This document shows, in pieces, positions 32,313 through 40,575 of a DNA stretch of 46,574 nucleotides (within the stretch, counting starts at the first letter, position 1; each line of letters starts with the position of its first letter). Source of the stretch: Coriobacteriia bacterium. GTDB lineage: Bacteria > Actinomycetota > Coriobacteriia > Anaerosomatales > JAAXUF01. The notes under the pieces are model-generated. The model was not told the DNA's origin. It did no database searches and saw nothing but the letters and a program-made list of their open reading frames with translations. The translations under genes were made by a program, and so were the position numbers. Location: positions 1 through 46,574 of the forward strand of contig JAAXWY010000015.1 in the NCBI GenBank assembly GCA_013334745.1. Direction: 5' to 3'.

Positions 32313-33412
32313 TTCCCTTTCCTTCGCGAGACACGCTCGTACAGCGCCTCGTACTGATCGACGATGCGCTCCCACGTGTAGTGCTCCAGCCACGCAGACC
32401 GCCCTGCCGAGCCCAGCGCGGCTCGCTCACCGGCCGCATCGAACAGCCGGCCCAGCTGCGCCGCGAACTCCTGGGGCGCCGCCACAACCCCGCCGGGCAG
32501 GTCGGTCACGTTGCCAACGTCAGTCGACAGCCACGGCGTTCCCGACGCCATCGCCTCGAGGATCACGAGCGGGAAGCACTCGACCTGCGAGGTGAGGGCG
32601 AAAAGGTCGGCCTCGTGGTACGCCGCGACGACGAGCGCACGCGGCACATCGGCGGCGACGATGATCCGGCCGCCGGATTCGTTGGCTGAGGCACGACACT
32701 GCTCCAGACATCCCCCGGCGACGGCGTTGCCGATGATCGCCAGCGTGACGTCGTCGCGGCCGATCGACTGAAACGCCTTGATGAGCGCTGCGTGGCCCTT
32801 CTCGCTGTAATGGTTCGCCACGCACAGCGCGAGCAGCGGTGTCTGCACGCCGTACGCGTCTCGGAATCCAGCAGACGGTGTCGAGAACTCCTCCTCGGCC
32901 GCCGCGTTGGGGATCACGACGCTGTTATCGAGCTCATAAAGCCGCGCGTAGCGGGCATCCCGGTAGTCTTCGGAGAGATGGATCTGCGCGTCGTAGAGGC
33001 GAAGAACGTGGTGCAGGTTCGCAAAGTACTCAGCGAACTGCGGCCACATGAGACCCGAGTAGCCGCACGGCACGAACACCTTGCCGCACTTCAGGCGGTC
33101 GAGAAGGTGAAACGCCAGGTCGCTTGACCAGATCTGCGCGGCGTAGTTCATCATCACGTCGAACTTGTCCCGCGCGAGAAACTGCACGTAGCGGTCGGCG
33201 TCACCGTAGATGCCGGTCGAAGCGTTGCCAGCAACCTCGAACTGCTCGATCCTGACTCCGTTGAGCTCCTTGAAGTTGCGCGCCGGATTGAGATTCGTCG
33301 CCACTGTGACGTCATGACCGCGCTTGGCGAGGCGCTCCGAGAGCTGCTTGACGACCTCTTCGCTGCCCCCGAGGTCCGGGTAGTACATCTGGACCGTGTG
33401 CAGAATCTTCAC
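32309..33412 (-). CDS. Glycosyltransferase family 4
   Basis: 367 residues from GTG 33412, with GGGGGGTCTCGG upstream. GT-B fold with ILHTVQMYYPDLGGSEEVVKQL at the N-terminus and the donor region DLFALTSQVECFPLVILEAM, containing the conserved E-x7-E pair. Full length for GT4. It transfers a sugar retaining anomeric configuration in the surface-glycan operon. It overlaps the methyltransferase gene by GTGA and starts 27 bases after the GT2 gene. Confidence 0.92.
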   Translation of the reverse strand: MKILHTVQMYYPDLGGSEEVVKQLSERLAKRGHDVTVATNLNPARNFKELNGVRIEQFEVAGNASTGIYGDADRYVQFLARDKFDVMMNYAAQIWSSDLAFHLLDRLKCGKVFVPCGYSGLMWPQFAEYFANLHHVLRLYDAQIHLSEDYRDARYARLYELDNSVVIPNAAAEEEFSTPSAGFRDAYGVQTPLLALCVANHYSEKGHAALIKAFQSIGRDDVTLAIIGNAVAGGCLEQCRASANESGGRIIVAADVPRALVVAAYHEADLFALTSQVECFPLVILEAMASGTPWLSTDVGNVTDLPGGVVAAPQEFAAQLGRLFDAAGERAALGSAGRSAWLEHYTWERIVDQYEALYERVSRRKGK

Positions 33413-33439
33413 CCGAGACCCCCCGACCGCGAACGGCTT

Positions 33440-34144
33440 CTACTTCATCATCCCGATATCGCGGTAGAGCCGACGGTGCTTGGTGGTGATGTACTCGAAG
33501 ATGTCCCAGTGCTGCTCGACCGCATCGTCAACCATCGAGCGACCGTGCTTGCGGTAGTAGAAGAGCACCTCGGGAATCGTACGGACCTGCTTCTTCTTGG
33601 CGAGGATGCGGATCCAGAACTCCCAGTCTTCGTATCCGCTCTTCATGTTCTCGTCGAAGCCGCCGACCTTCTCCCACAGATCGCGGCGAAACATCGATGC
33701 GCAGCAGATCGCGTTGCGCGGAAGAATGTCGTAGACCGTTTTGACCTCGGGCAACGCGTAGGCCTGATTGTCGTCGCCGAAGTTCTGCTGGTATGCCCGC
33801 ACGATGCCGACGCCGGTCGTGAAAAGCGGTACGGCCTTCTCGCAGTACGTGGAATCGATCATGTCATCGGCATCGAGCGGCAGGATGTACTGCCCGCTCG
33901 CCGCCCGGATTCCCGCGTTGCGCGCCGCCGAGAGACCCGCGTTCTCCTGTTCGACGAGCACGACTTGGGGGTAACGGCGCGCGACCTCGGACGTGTCGTC
34001 AGGCGATCCGTCGTTGACGACGACAACCTCGACGTCGTGGTAGGTCTGGTTCAGCGCACTCTCGATTGCGTCAGGCAGGTAGTTCGCCTGGTTGTAGCAC
34101 GGAATGACGACGGAGACCCGACCGGGCTGAACTGTAGTCGTCAC
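33440..34144 (-). CDS. Glycosyltransferase family 2
   Basis: 234 residues from GTG 34144; the longer frame up to 34363 lies in the polyprenyl synthase gene and has an Arg-rich, implausible start. GT-A motifs: VSVVIPCYNQANYLPDAIES (about 9-28), VVNDGSPDDT, ENAGLSAARNAG, LPLDADDMID and SGYEDWEFWIRI. It is similar in design to the GT2 at 30907-31656. It lies 7 bases after the polyprenyl synthase gene. Confidence 0.9.
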   Translation of the reverse strand: MTTTVQPGRVSVVIPCYNQANYLPDAIESALNQTYHDVEVVVVNDGSPDDTSEVARRYPQVVLVEQENAGLSAARNAGIRAASGQYILPLDADDMIDSTYCEKAVPLFTTGVGIVRAYQQNFGDDNQAYALPEVKTVYDILPRNAICCASMFRRDLWEKVGGFDENMKSGYEDWEFWIRILAKKKQVRTIPEVLFYYRKHGRSMVDDAVEQHWDIFEYITTKHRRLYRDIGMMK

Positions 34145-34151
34145 GTCGGTC

Positions 34152-35159
34152 TCAGGTGTTCCGCTTGACGAAAAAGTCAGCCATCGCGCCAAGCATGTCG
34201 CGCGCCTTGGTGCGCGGCAGCCCGTCTTCAAGCGCGGCCTTCGCGTCAAGAACCAAAGCGTTGGCGTAGGAGTTCGCGAACTCGATAGAGCCCGCCGCCT
34301 GCATGATCGCGACCGCCTCATCGAGCAGCGTCGTGTCGGTTGCGTGCGACGCCAGAATCTCAAGCAGCCGCCCGCGCTGGGCCGAGTGCTGCAGCGCGTG
34401 GACCGCGATGAGCGTGCGCTTGCCCTCGGTGATGTCGCTGCGGAAGTCCTTCTTGGTTGCCTCGCGCGTACCTACCAGATTGAGCATGTCGTCCTGAATC
34501 TGGAACGCGAGCCCGGTAGCCATGCCGAATCCGCGCAGCACCGCGATCTGCTCCTCGCTCCCACCCCCGATAATGGCGCCCACGGCGAGCGGAACCGCTC
34601 CGGAGTAGAACGCGGTCTTGTGGTTCGCCATGAGCAGGTAGTCATCCGTGGTCAGGTCGAATCGGCCGTCACGCGCCCATCCGATATCGAGTGCCTGACC
34701 TTCGATCGTCCGCGTGGTCATGTCGACGAGTTCCTTGAGCACGCGCAGCTTCGTGGCGTCGTCGAGGTCCGGATCGTCGACGACCGTCCCCGTGACCAGC
34801 GACAATGCGAGGTCGCCGGCGTTGATGGCCAGGCCCTCGCCCTCGGTGATGTGCATGCACGGCTCGCCCCTGCGGGTCTGCGAGGCATCCTCGATGTCGT
34901 CGTGGATGAGCGCAGCGGTGTGGAAGTGCTCAATCGCAGCGGCAGACGTCATCGCCTTGTCCGGGTCGCCGCCAACCGCCTCGCACGCAAGCAGGCAGAT
35001 GAGCGGACGATGGCGCTTGCCGGCGTTCGCGCTGTACTCGGCAAGAGGGCCGTAGAGGTAGCGCTTCATGTCCGGATGGGTACCGTCGACGAAAAAGGTC
35101 GCGAGGTACTTCTCCATCTTCTTGGAGTTGCGCTGAAGGTAGATCTCGAAGCCGATCAT
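34152..35159 (-). CDS. Polyprenyl (isoprenyl) diphosphate synthase
   Basis: 335 residues from ATG 35159, which has GGAG four bases upstream. The trans-prenyltransferase motifs are present: AGKRHRPLI, the first Asp-rich site HDDIEDASQTRRG, and the second FQIQDDMLNLVG. It condenses isopentenyl diphosphate units; product chain length cannot be read safely. As head of the sugar operon it might serve a polyprenol lipid carrier, or equally menaquinone side chains for the electron transport seen in this window. Confidence 0.88.
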   Translation of the reverse strand: MIGFEIYLQRNSKKMEKYLATFFVDGTHPDMKRYLYGPLAEYSANAGKRHRPLICLLACEAVGGDPDKAMTSAAAIEHFHTAALIHDDIEDASQTRRGEPCMHITEGEGLAINAGDLALSLVTGTVVDDPDLDDATKLRVLKELVDMTTRTIEGQALDIGWARDGRFDLTTDDYLLMANHKTAFYSGAVPLAVGAIIGGGSEEQIAVLRGFGMATGLAFQIQDDMLNLVGTREATKKDFRSDITEGKRTLIAVHALQHSAQRGRLLEILASHATDTTLLDEAVAIMQAAGSIEFANSYANALVLDAKAALEDGLPRTKARDMLGAMADFFVKRNT

Positions 35160-35357
35160 GGGACTCCAGACGATGGCGCCTGCGAGGGTTTTGCTCTCGC
35201 GCCACGCGATACTTCCCACGCGCGCCGAGGTTCGCGCATAATCCTATCAGAGGTCGCTGCCAATACGGCCTCTGAGGGAGAGTTAGGCACGGGGAACGGG
35301 TACAGAAGTGATAACCGGCAGCCGCAGGATGCGGCGAAATTTCGAAGGGGTGGAGAC

Positions 35358-36029
35358 ATGAGCAGCAATGCAGCAGACGGAGCAGCCGCCGCGATGTTCG
35401 GGGCGTTCTTCTTCGTGTACGTGATCGTTGTCATAGCAGTGGCCGTCGCTGTCATCGGCGGCATGTGGAAGGTGTTCGTCAAGGCCGGGCAGCCCGGCTG
35501 GGCCGCCATCATCCCGATCTACAACGTTTATGTGTGGACGCAGATCGTCGGTCGTCCCGCATGGTGGGTCGCTCTTCCGTTCGCCTCGATCATCCCGGTC
35601 GTCGGGTGGATCATCGCCCTGGGCTCCGAGATCATCCTGATGAACGATCTCTCGAAGTCGTACGGTAAGGACACCGGCTTCACCATCGGCCTTGTGCTCC
35701 TGCCCGTCGTGTTCGTCCCGATGCTGGGCTTCGGATCCGCTTCCTACATCGGCCCGATGGCGTCAGGCTTCGGTCTGCCCGCCGGTGGCGCCGCTGGTGG
35801 CTACCAGCCGCCGGCAGGTGGCGGCTACGCGCCTCCGACCCCGCCCGCGCCTCCTGCGTACACGCCGCCCGCACCGCCTGCGGCGCCCGCATACACGCCT
35901 CCGGCAGCTCCCGCCTACACGCCGCCCGCGCCCCCGGCGCCTCCGGCAGCTCCCGTGGTCGAGGCTCCTGCCGCACCGCCCGCGCCTACCTACGAGCCTC
36001 CCGCGCCTCCGGCGCCCCCGGCCGAGTAG
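35358..36029 (+). CDS. DUF5684-like membrane protein with Pro-rich tail
   Basis: 223 residues from ATG 35358, preceded by GGGGTGGAGAC; the open frame upstream to 34344 is antisense to the prenyl synthase gene. Helices at about 14-35, 65-85 and 110-130, with KAGQPGWAAIIPIYNVYVW typical of DUF5684-like proteins. From about residue 145 the chain is Pro/Ala/Tyr-rich, built of APPAPPAYTPP-type units to the end, perhaps a wall-spanning or protein-binding arm. Function unknown. A hairpin terminator follows. Confidence 0.8.
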   Translation: MSSNAADGAAAAMFGAFFFVYVIVVIAVAVAVIGGMWKVFVKAGQPGWAAIIPIYNVYVWTQIVGRPAWWVALPFASIIPVVGWIIALGSEIILMNDLSKSYGKDTGFTIGLVLLPVVFVPMLGFGSASYIGPMASGFGLPAGGAAGGYQPPAGGGYAPPTPPAPPAYTPPAPPAAPAYTPPAAPAYTPPAPPAPPAAPVVEAPAAPPAPTYEPPAPPAPPAE

Positions 36030-36050
36030 CGCACTCCCTACCGTACACAC

Positions 36051-36082
36051 CGAACGCCGTCGCAGAGATGCGGCGGCGTTCG
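36051..36082. terminator. Shared terminator between the DUF5684-like gene and fetB
   Basis: A 13-bp stem with one G-U pair (CGAACGCCGTCGC / GCGGCGGCGTTCG) around AGAGAT lies between two convergent genes, 21 bases past the plus-strand stop and 35 bases past the minus-strand stop. It is placed to serve both directions. Confidence 0.8.
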
Positions 36083-36117
36083 TGCGTTGTGTGATGGCGC
36101 GCAGGCGTCGGCCTCGC

Positions 36118-36927
36118 TCAGCCGTCCTCTCGGAAGCCCTTCTCCAGGAAGACGCCTTCGGCGGTGAAGCGCCTGCGATACGTGAGCAGCAACGCGACGA
36201 CACTCCCCAGGGCCGTCGCCGCCGCGACCATCAGCATGACCACGATCTGGTAGCCGGTCGCAGTCACCGGATCGGCCCCGGCGAGAATCTGTCCCGACAT
36301 CATCCCGGGAATCGAAACGAGCCCAACCGCCGCCATCGCGTTGATGGTGGGGATCAGGCCCGCACGCAAGGCAAGTCGAATCGCCGAGTGAGCCGCCTCC
36401 CACGGAGTCGCGCCGAGTGCCGTGAGCGCGAGAATCTCATCACTGCGAGCATCGAGATCCGCGAACAGGCGCTCGATCGACAGCGCGATGCCGGTCATCG
36501 AATTGCCGATGACCATACCGGCGAGCGGGATGACGTACTGGGGCAGGTACCACGGCTCGACCTGCAGGATCACGCCGGTGACCGTGAATGTGACGATGAA
36601 CGTCGTCAGCGCCATCGAGAGAAACGCGCTGCCGAAGATTCCGGACGGCGCATCGGGACTTCGCTCTACAAGGATGCGCGCCGCCATGAGAACCATGACG
36701 AGCAGCAGCCCGATGACGAGCCAGGGCGACTCGATGCCGAACACCCAGCGCAGCACGAAGCCGAGTGCGAGCAGTTGGACGTAGGTGCGTACGGTCGCGA
36801 TCGCGAGGTCCTTTGTGATGCCGAGCGAAAGTCGGACCGACACCACGCCCACGAACACCACGAACAGCGTCGCGAGAGCGAGTTGCCACGGACCGATCAC
36901 CGTCACACCACCGACCGCGTCTGTCAC
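36118..36927 (-). CDS. fetB: FetB-like ABC permease (UPF0014), putative metal exporter
   Basis: 269 residues from GTG 36927, overlapping the ATPase stop by GTGA. About seven membrane helices. The UPF0014 pattern includes VRTYVQLLALGFVLRWVFG, PLAGMVIGNSMTGIALSIER and RAGLIPTINAMAAVGLVSIPGMM. The E. coli FetAB relative exports iron and helps in oxidative stress; this role is inherited from family, not shown here. It may balance iron in a cell with very many hemes. Confidence 0.88.
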   Translation of the reverse strand: MTDAVGGVTVIGPWQLALATLFVVFVGVVSVRLSLGITKDLAIATVRTYVQLLALGFVLRWVFGIESPWLVIGLLLVMVLMAARILVERSPDAPSGIFGSAFLSMALTTFIVTFTVTGVILQVEPWYLPQYVIPLAGMVIGNSMTGIALSIERLFADLDARSDEILALTALGATPWEAAHSAIRLALRAGLIPTINAMAAVGLVSIPGMMSGQILAGADPVTATGYQIVVMLMVAAATALGSVVALLLTYRRRFTAEGVFLEKGFREDG

Positions 36928-37604
36928 GCGCCATCACCGGCCTCAAGCGACAGCGTGCCGCCTGACAGCCGCAGCCTGCGATTCGCGAGCCCGTCCGCGC
37001 GGTGGTGGCGCACCCGTACGACCGCACCGCCGCGCTCGACGAACGCGCGCGTGAGCGCTGTGACAGCCTCGGTCGATGCATCGTCGAGCGCGGCGTCGGG
37101 CTCGTCGAGCAGCAGCACCCGCGGGCTCGTCAGCGCCACGCGGGCGAGCGCGACGCGGGCGGCCTGGCCGACCGAGAGGCGTGAGGAGTCCCGATCGAGC
37201 GCGATGTCGGCCAGACCGACCGCGTCGAGCGCTTCGCGCAGGCCCGCGTTCGCGGGCCGCTCGCCCGCGTGGCGCGCACGCAGCGTCCACGGAAGCAGCA
37301 GGTTGCTTGCGACGTCGCCGTAGAGCAGAGCCGGAACCTGCGGCACGAGCGCAACCTGAAGCCGCCAGGCTGCGGGCGTCATCTGATCGGCGCGCACGCC
37401 ATCGAGCGACAGCTCACCGGTGGCGCCGGGCAGCAGCCGTGCGAGCGCGCGAAGAAGCGTTGACTTACCGCACCCCGAGGGACCAACGACATCTACGAGT
37501 TCACCGGCCGCAACCGACAGTGACGCCCCATCGAGCACGCGCGCACGACCCGACTCCGTCGGCATCGACGCCACAAGTCCTCGTGCGTCGAACAAGGTGA
37601 TCAC
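36924..37604 (-). CDS. fetA: FetA-like ABC ATPase
   Basis: 226 residues. Walker A GPSGCGKSTL (about 41-50), a signature that reads LSVGQ in place of LSGGQ, Walker B VLLLDEPDAALDD, and an unusual H-region VRVRHHRADG. It drives the permease in the next gene, with which it overlaps by 4 bases. The pair matches the FetA-FetB arrangement. It starts 11 bases after the stop of the lipoprotein gene. Confidence 0.88.
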   Translation of the reverse strand: MITLFDARGLVASMPTESGRARVLDGASLSVAAGELVDVVGPSGCGKSTLLRALARLLPGATGELSLDGVRADQMTPAAWRLQVALVPQVPALLYGDVASNLLLPWTLRARHAGERPANAGLREALDAVGLADIALDRDSSRLSVGQAARVALARVALTSPRVLLLDEPDAALDDASTEAVTALTRAFVERGGAVVRVRHHRADGLANRRLRLSGGTLSLEAGDGA

Positions 37605-37615
37605 CTGTCTGACAG

Positions 37616-38098
37616 CTACTTCTTCGGTGTGATGACGTACTCGATACGAACGGGCTTCTTCGGCAGCTGACTCACGGTGATGATGCCGTCAGCACTGTCG
37701 GACGATGCGGAGAGAATGGTCGCCTGCTGCTCAGGCGTGCCGACGTCCATGGCCTCGACCGTCCAGCCTGCCCGCTTCAACCCCTCGCCGACGCCGGCAA
37801 GCACGTCGGCGTACGGGTCGGTGGTCGTCAGCGTCGCCGAGTACGACTTCCCCTGCGGCGTCTTGGTCGTCTTGCCCGCGGCCACCTTGGCCCCCGGCCA
37901 CATCGGCAGCGTGTCCGGGAAGCCCGGCTTCAGGGTCCCGTCGATCGGCGCACCGACGGCGGCCACCGTCGCCTCGACGGTCACCTGAGTCGGCTCCGGT
38001 GCCAGCTTCTCGTCGATGGACTGCTTCACAGAGCAACCTGACACCACGACCGCGCCTGCCAGCAGCGCTACCAACACCATCGACTTGAGGCGAAGCAT
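37616..38098 (-). CDS. Putative lipoprotein, unknown function
   Basis: 160 residues from ATG 38098, with AAAGGAACTGC upstream. Signal peptide MLRLKSMVLVALLAGAVVVSGC ends in a lipobox (VVSGC), so the mature protein would be lipid-anchored outside the membrane at Cys22. The rest is a Thr/Val/Lys-rich domain (GTLKPGFPDTLPMWPGAK, DVLAGVGEGLKRAGW) that I do not recognise. It precedes fetAB and follows tRNA-Sec on the same strand, so it may be read with either. Confidence 0.75.
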   Translation of the reverse strand: MLRLKSMVLVALLAGAVVVSGCSVKQSIDEKLAPEPTQVTVEATVAAVGAPIDGTLKPGFPDTLPMWPGAKVAAGKTTKTPQGKSYSATLTTTDPYADVLAGVGEGLKRAGWTVEAMDVGTPEQQATILSASSDSADGIITVSQLPKKPVRIEYVITPKK

Positions 38099-38191
38099 GC
38101 AGTTCCTTTGTCCGAGTCCAACTGAATCACGGGTCCCCAAGGGGAATCCCTGCGGGCGCCGCCGGTCGGCAGCGCTCCGGTATCACGCATA

Positions 38192-38288
38192 TGGCGGAAG
38201 CGTGTGCGAATCGAACACACCCGGGACGCTCTTCACGCCCCACGCTGGTTTTGAAGACCAGGGGCCCCACCAGGAACCATCCGCCTCC
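38192..38288 (-). tRNA. selC: tRNA-Sec (anticodon TCA)
   Basis: The minus strand folds as a 97-base selenocysteine tRNA. Visible features are a long acceptor arm (GGAGGCG... with ...CGCTTCC, including one G-U), a six-pair D-stem (GGTTCC TGGT GGGGCC), the anticodon stem CTGGT/ACCAG around CTTCAAA, a long variable arm, T-loop TTCGATT, and an encoded CCA after discriminator G. The anticodon TCA reads UGA. It supplies the Sec pathway with the selA and selB genes at the right end of the window. Confidence 0.95.
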
Positions 38289-38456
38289 ATCGGGGCATTC
38301 TCCCGACGCCTGCTGGTGGTGTCAAACGCGGCACGAGAAGCGGGCGAAACATGTGATGGGGATAAGAACATTCTCACGCTGCTCTCATGAAACGGTCACC
38401 TGCGGGGCCGATGCTTCAGTGAGGACACCACCCCCCTCACTATCGGAGGACGCGCC

Positions 38457-40052
38457 ATGGCGCAGATCAACAGCTGGATGAAGTCGAACCGTTTGACTGC
38501 GGGCATCCTTGTGACCGTCGTCTCGGTCGTCGTTCTCGGCGCGGCCTTCCTCGGAATCGCGAAAGCCACCGACAAGCCGGCGTTCTGTGGGAGCGCCTGC
38601 CATGAGATGGGCCCGTACCACGAGGCGTGGGCCGAGGGTCCACACAGCGGCATCTCGTGCGTGGACTGTCACGTCGACGAAAGCCAGACCGCACGCCTCA
38701 CCCACAAGTTCGAGGCGATGAAGGAAGTGTCGGCGCATCTGACTGGCGACACTCTGTTCCCGCGGTTGAATCCGGCGGAGGTTCCGGACACCAGGTGCCT
38801 GCGTTGCCACGAGACCATCGACCCCAAGATCGCCGGATTCGATCACGCGAAGCATTCGGCGGGCAAGCCGTGCGTCCAGTGCCACGCCACCGCCGGGCAT
38901 GACGTCACGGTCACCGAGCTCGAGCAGGCCGGCATCCTCAACGCTGCGGCCGTTCAGAAGATGGCCTCCGCCGAGACGACCAAGGCCGTCGTCGACGGTG
39001 GCGCAGCGGACCTCGCGGGTCACAAGACAGTCACCTGCTCGCGGTGCCACACCATGTCCAAGACCGCGTGCTCGTCGTGTCACACCCCTGAGCACAAGCC
39101 CCGCGGCGAGTGCACCACCTGTCACACGACGGGCGAGCAGTTCGTGTTCGTCCACCCGACGAGTGGCGTCGAGTGCGCTGATTGCCACAAGCGCCCCATG
39201 GGTCACACCGAGGACACCGCCTGCACGAAGTGCCACCCCGCAGTCGGTCAGAAGTGGGCGTTCACCCACACGGCGGGCCGCAACTGCGCCGACTGTCACG
39301 ATCGCCCCGCGAAGCACCGCGACGGCGCGTGCACCGGTTGCCACAAACACGCCGGTGTCGACTGGAAGTTCTCGCACCCGACCGCTGGCTCGACCTGCTC
39401 GTCGTGCCACACCAGGCCTGCGAGCCACAAGTCCGGCTCGTGCAACCAGTGCCATCGCAAGGCGGGTGTCAGCTGGGCGTTCTCGCACCCTGGCTCGGGA
39501 TCCACGTGCACCTCGTGTCATAGCCGGCCCGGCGGTCACAAGAGCGGGCAGTGTTCGAGCTGCCACAAGCGGACCGGCGCGAACTGGGCGTACTCACACC
39601 CCGGCTCGGGCGCGAGCTGCTCGGGCTGCCACAAGCGTCCCGGCGGGCATAAGGCCGGGCAGTGCGTGAAGTGCCACAAGCGAGTCGGCCGCAGCTGGGC
39701 GTTCTCGCACCCGGGCTCCGGCTCGAGCTGCTCGGGCTGCCACAAGCGTCCGGGAGGTCACGAGAGCGGGCAGTGCGTGCAGTGTCATAAGCGAGTCGGC
39801 CGCAGCTGGGCGTTCTCGCACCCGGGCACGGGCTCGAGCTGTTCGAGCTGCCACAACCGCCCGAGCGGACACTCAAGCGGGCAGTGCTCCAGCTGCCACA
39901 AGAGCCCGGGTCGCAGCTGGGCGTTCTCGCATCCTCGCATCCCGGGTGGCGAGCACTCCTCGCGCAGCTTCGCGTGCAAGAACTGCCACCCGAGCGGCTA
40001 TGGATCGCACTCGTGTCTGAAGTGCCACGACTCGAACAACCCGGACGACTAG
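38457..40052 (+). CDS. NapC-like polyheme cytochrome, about 23 hemes, with 37-residue diheme repeats
   Basis: 531 residues, ATG with GGAGGACGCGCC upstream. Residues 13-37 form an uncleaved-looking membrane anchor (LTAGILVTVVSVVVLGAAFLG), then CGSACHEMGPY, like the NapC/NrfH first heme site but with three residues between the cysteines. Twenty-two canonical CXXCH sites follow. The last 250 residues are tandem units of exactly 37 residues (two hemes each) with a WAFSHPGSGS linker and RPGGHxSGQ ending. NapC-type proteins oxidise membrane quinol; here the fused heme chain could carry electrons through the wall. That is inferred. Acidic and two-component genes follow. Confidence 0.9.
   Translation: MAQINSWMKSNRLTAGILVTVVSVVVLGAAFLGIAKATDKPAFCGSACHEMGPYHEAWAEGPHSGISCVDCHVDESQTARLTHKFEAMKEVSAHLTGDTLFPRLNPAEVPDTRCLRCHETIDPKIAGFDHAKHSAGKPCVQCHATAGHDVTVTELEQAGILNAAAVQKMASAETTKAVVDGGAADLAGHKTVTCSRCHTMSKTACSSCHTPEHKPRGECTTCHTTGEQFVFVHPTSGVECADCHKRPMGHTEDTACTKCHPAVGQKWAFTHTAGRNCADCHDRPAKHRDGACTGCHKHAGVDWKFSHPTAGSTCSSCHTRPASHKSGSCNQCHRKAGVSWAFSHPGSGSTCTSCHSRPGGHKSGQCSSCHKRTGANWAYSHPGSGASCSGCHKRPGGHKAGQCVKCHKRVGRSWAFSHPGSGSSCSGCHKRPGGHESGQCVQCHKRVGRSWAFSHPGTGSSCSSCHNRPSGHSSGQCSSCHKSPGRSWAFSHPRIPGGEHSSRSFACKNCHPSGYGSHSCLKCHDSNNPDD
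39330..39884 (+). repeat. Five 111-bp direct repeats (37-residue diheme units)
   Basis: Copies begin at 39330, 39441, 39552, 39663 and 39774 with no length change; a partial, altered copy starts at 39885. Each encodes CxxCH-17 residues-CxxCH-10 residues. The third to fifth copies are most alike at DNA level, suggesting growth by tandem duplication. An older 36-residue version precedes the array. Confidence 0.95.
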
Positions 40053-40112
40053 CGACCAACTCGCCGGCAGGTGAGACAATGCCTACGGCGATCAGATGAA
40101 ATCAGGCGATAC

Positions 40113-40574
40113 ATGAAGCGCACTCTGAACCTCGCAGTACTGGCCACCGTCGTTCTCGGCACGGCGACAGTGGCGTTCGGCGTGGCCGGAACACATCGGG
40201 GCCCCAGTGCGGCCGAGGTGCCGATAGTTGTCACCGATCGCCCTGTCGAGTCCGCAACGGCAACATCCACGATGGCAGCGACATCCGCGGCGACCGGCAC
40301 GACCACCCCGCCCAAGACGGTCGCTGCGTCCACGCCCCGCAAGAAGAGCGCCGGTGGCTCGAGCGGCTCCGGCGCGCGCTCATCAGGCGGAGCGTCGGGT
40401 GGAGACTCAGGTGGGGCGACCACCAAGAAGCCGCACTCCTCGAAAGACGACGGGGATGATGATGACGATGATGATTTTGAGGTCGTGAAGCCACCGGTTC
40501 ACGAGAGTGATGACTCCGATCACTCCTCCGATGATGGACACGACAGCGACAGCGACTCGGGCGGGAGCAACTAG
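40113..40574 (+). CDS. Secreted or anchored Ser/Gly/Asp-rich acidic protein
   Basis: 153 residues from ATG 40113. N-terminal hydrophobic segment (NLAVLATVVLGTATVAFGVAG) is a signal or anchor. Then Ala/Thr- and Ser/Gly-rich stretches, a basic patch (TPRKKSAGG), and a tail rich in Asp, Ser and His with a run of seven Asp near residue 115. No fold or enzyme motif. The acidic tail could bind divalent cations. It lies 60 bases after the polyheme gene and ends one base before the response-regulator start; a role as input partner of the two-component system is speculation. Confidence 0.75.
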   Translation: MKRTLNLAVLATVVLGTATVAFGVAGTHRGPSAAEVPIVVTDRPVESATATSTMAATSAATGTTTPPKTVAASTPRKKSAGGSSGSGARSSGGASGGDSGGATTKKPHSSKDDGDDDDDDDFEVVKPPVHESDDSDHSSDDGHDSDSDSGGSN

Positions 40575-40575
40575 G

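Noticed and set aside
34344-35357. Long upstream extension of the DUF5684-like gene
   Set aside because: Lies antisense to the polyprenyl synthase; a proper ribosome site and membrane domain begin at 35358.
38363-38377. Fur-like half site (CATTCTCA) before the 23-heme gene
   Set aside because: Only the right half matches the 18374-18394 palindrome and the left half is one base short.
38385-39566. 393-codon minus-strand frame opposite the 23-heme cytochrome
   Set aside because: Shadow of the repeat region; composition follows the antisense of CXXCH codons.
39330-39884. Regular repeats resembling a CRISPR array
   Set aside because: Units are 111 bp without separate spacers and are in-frame coding repeats with conserved heme sites.
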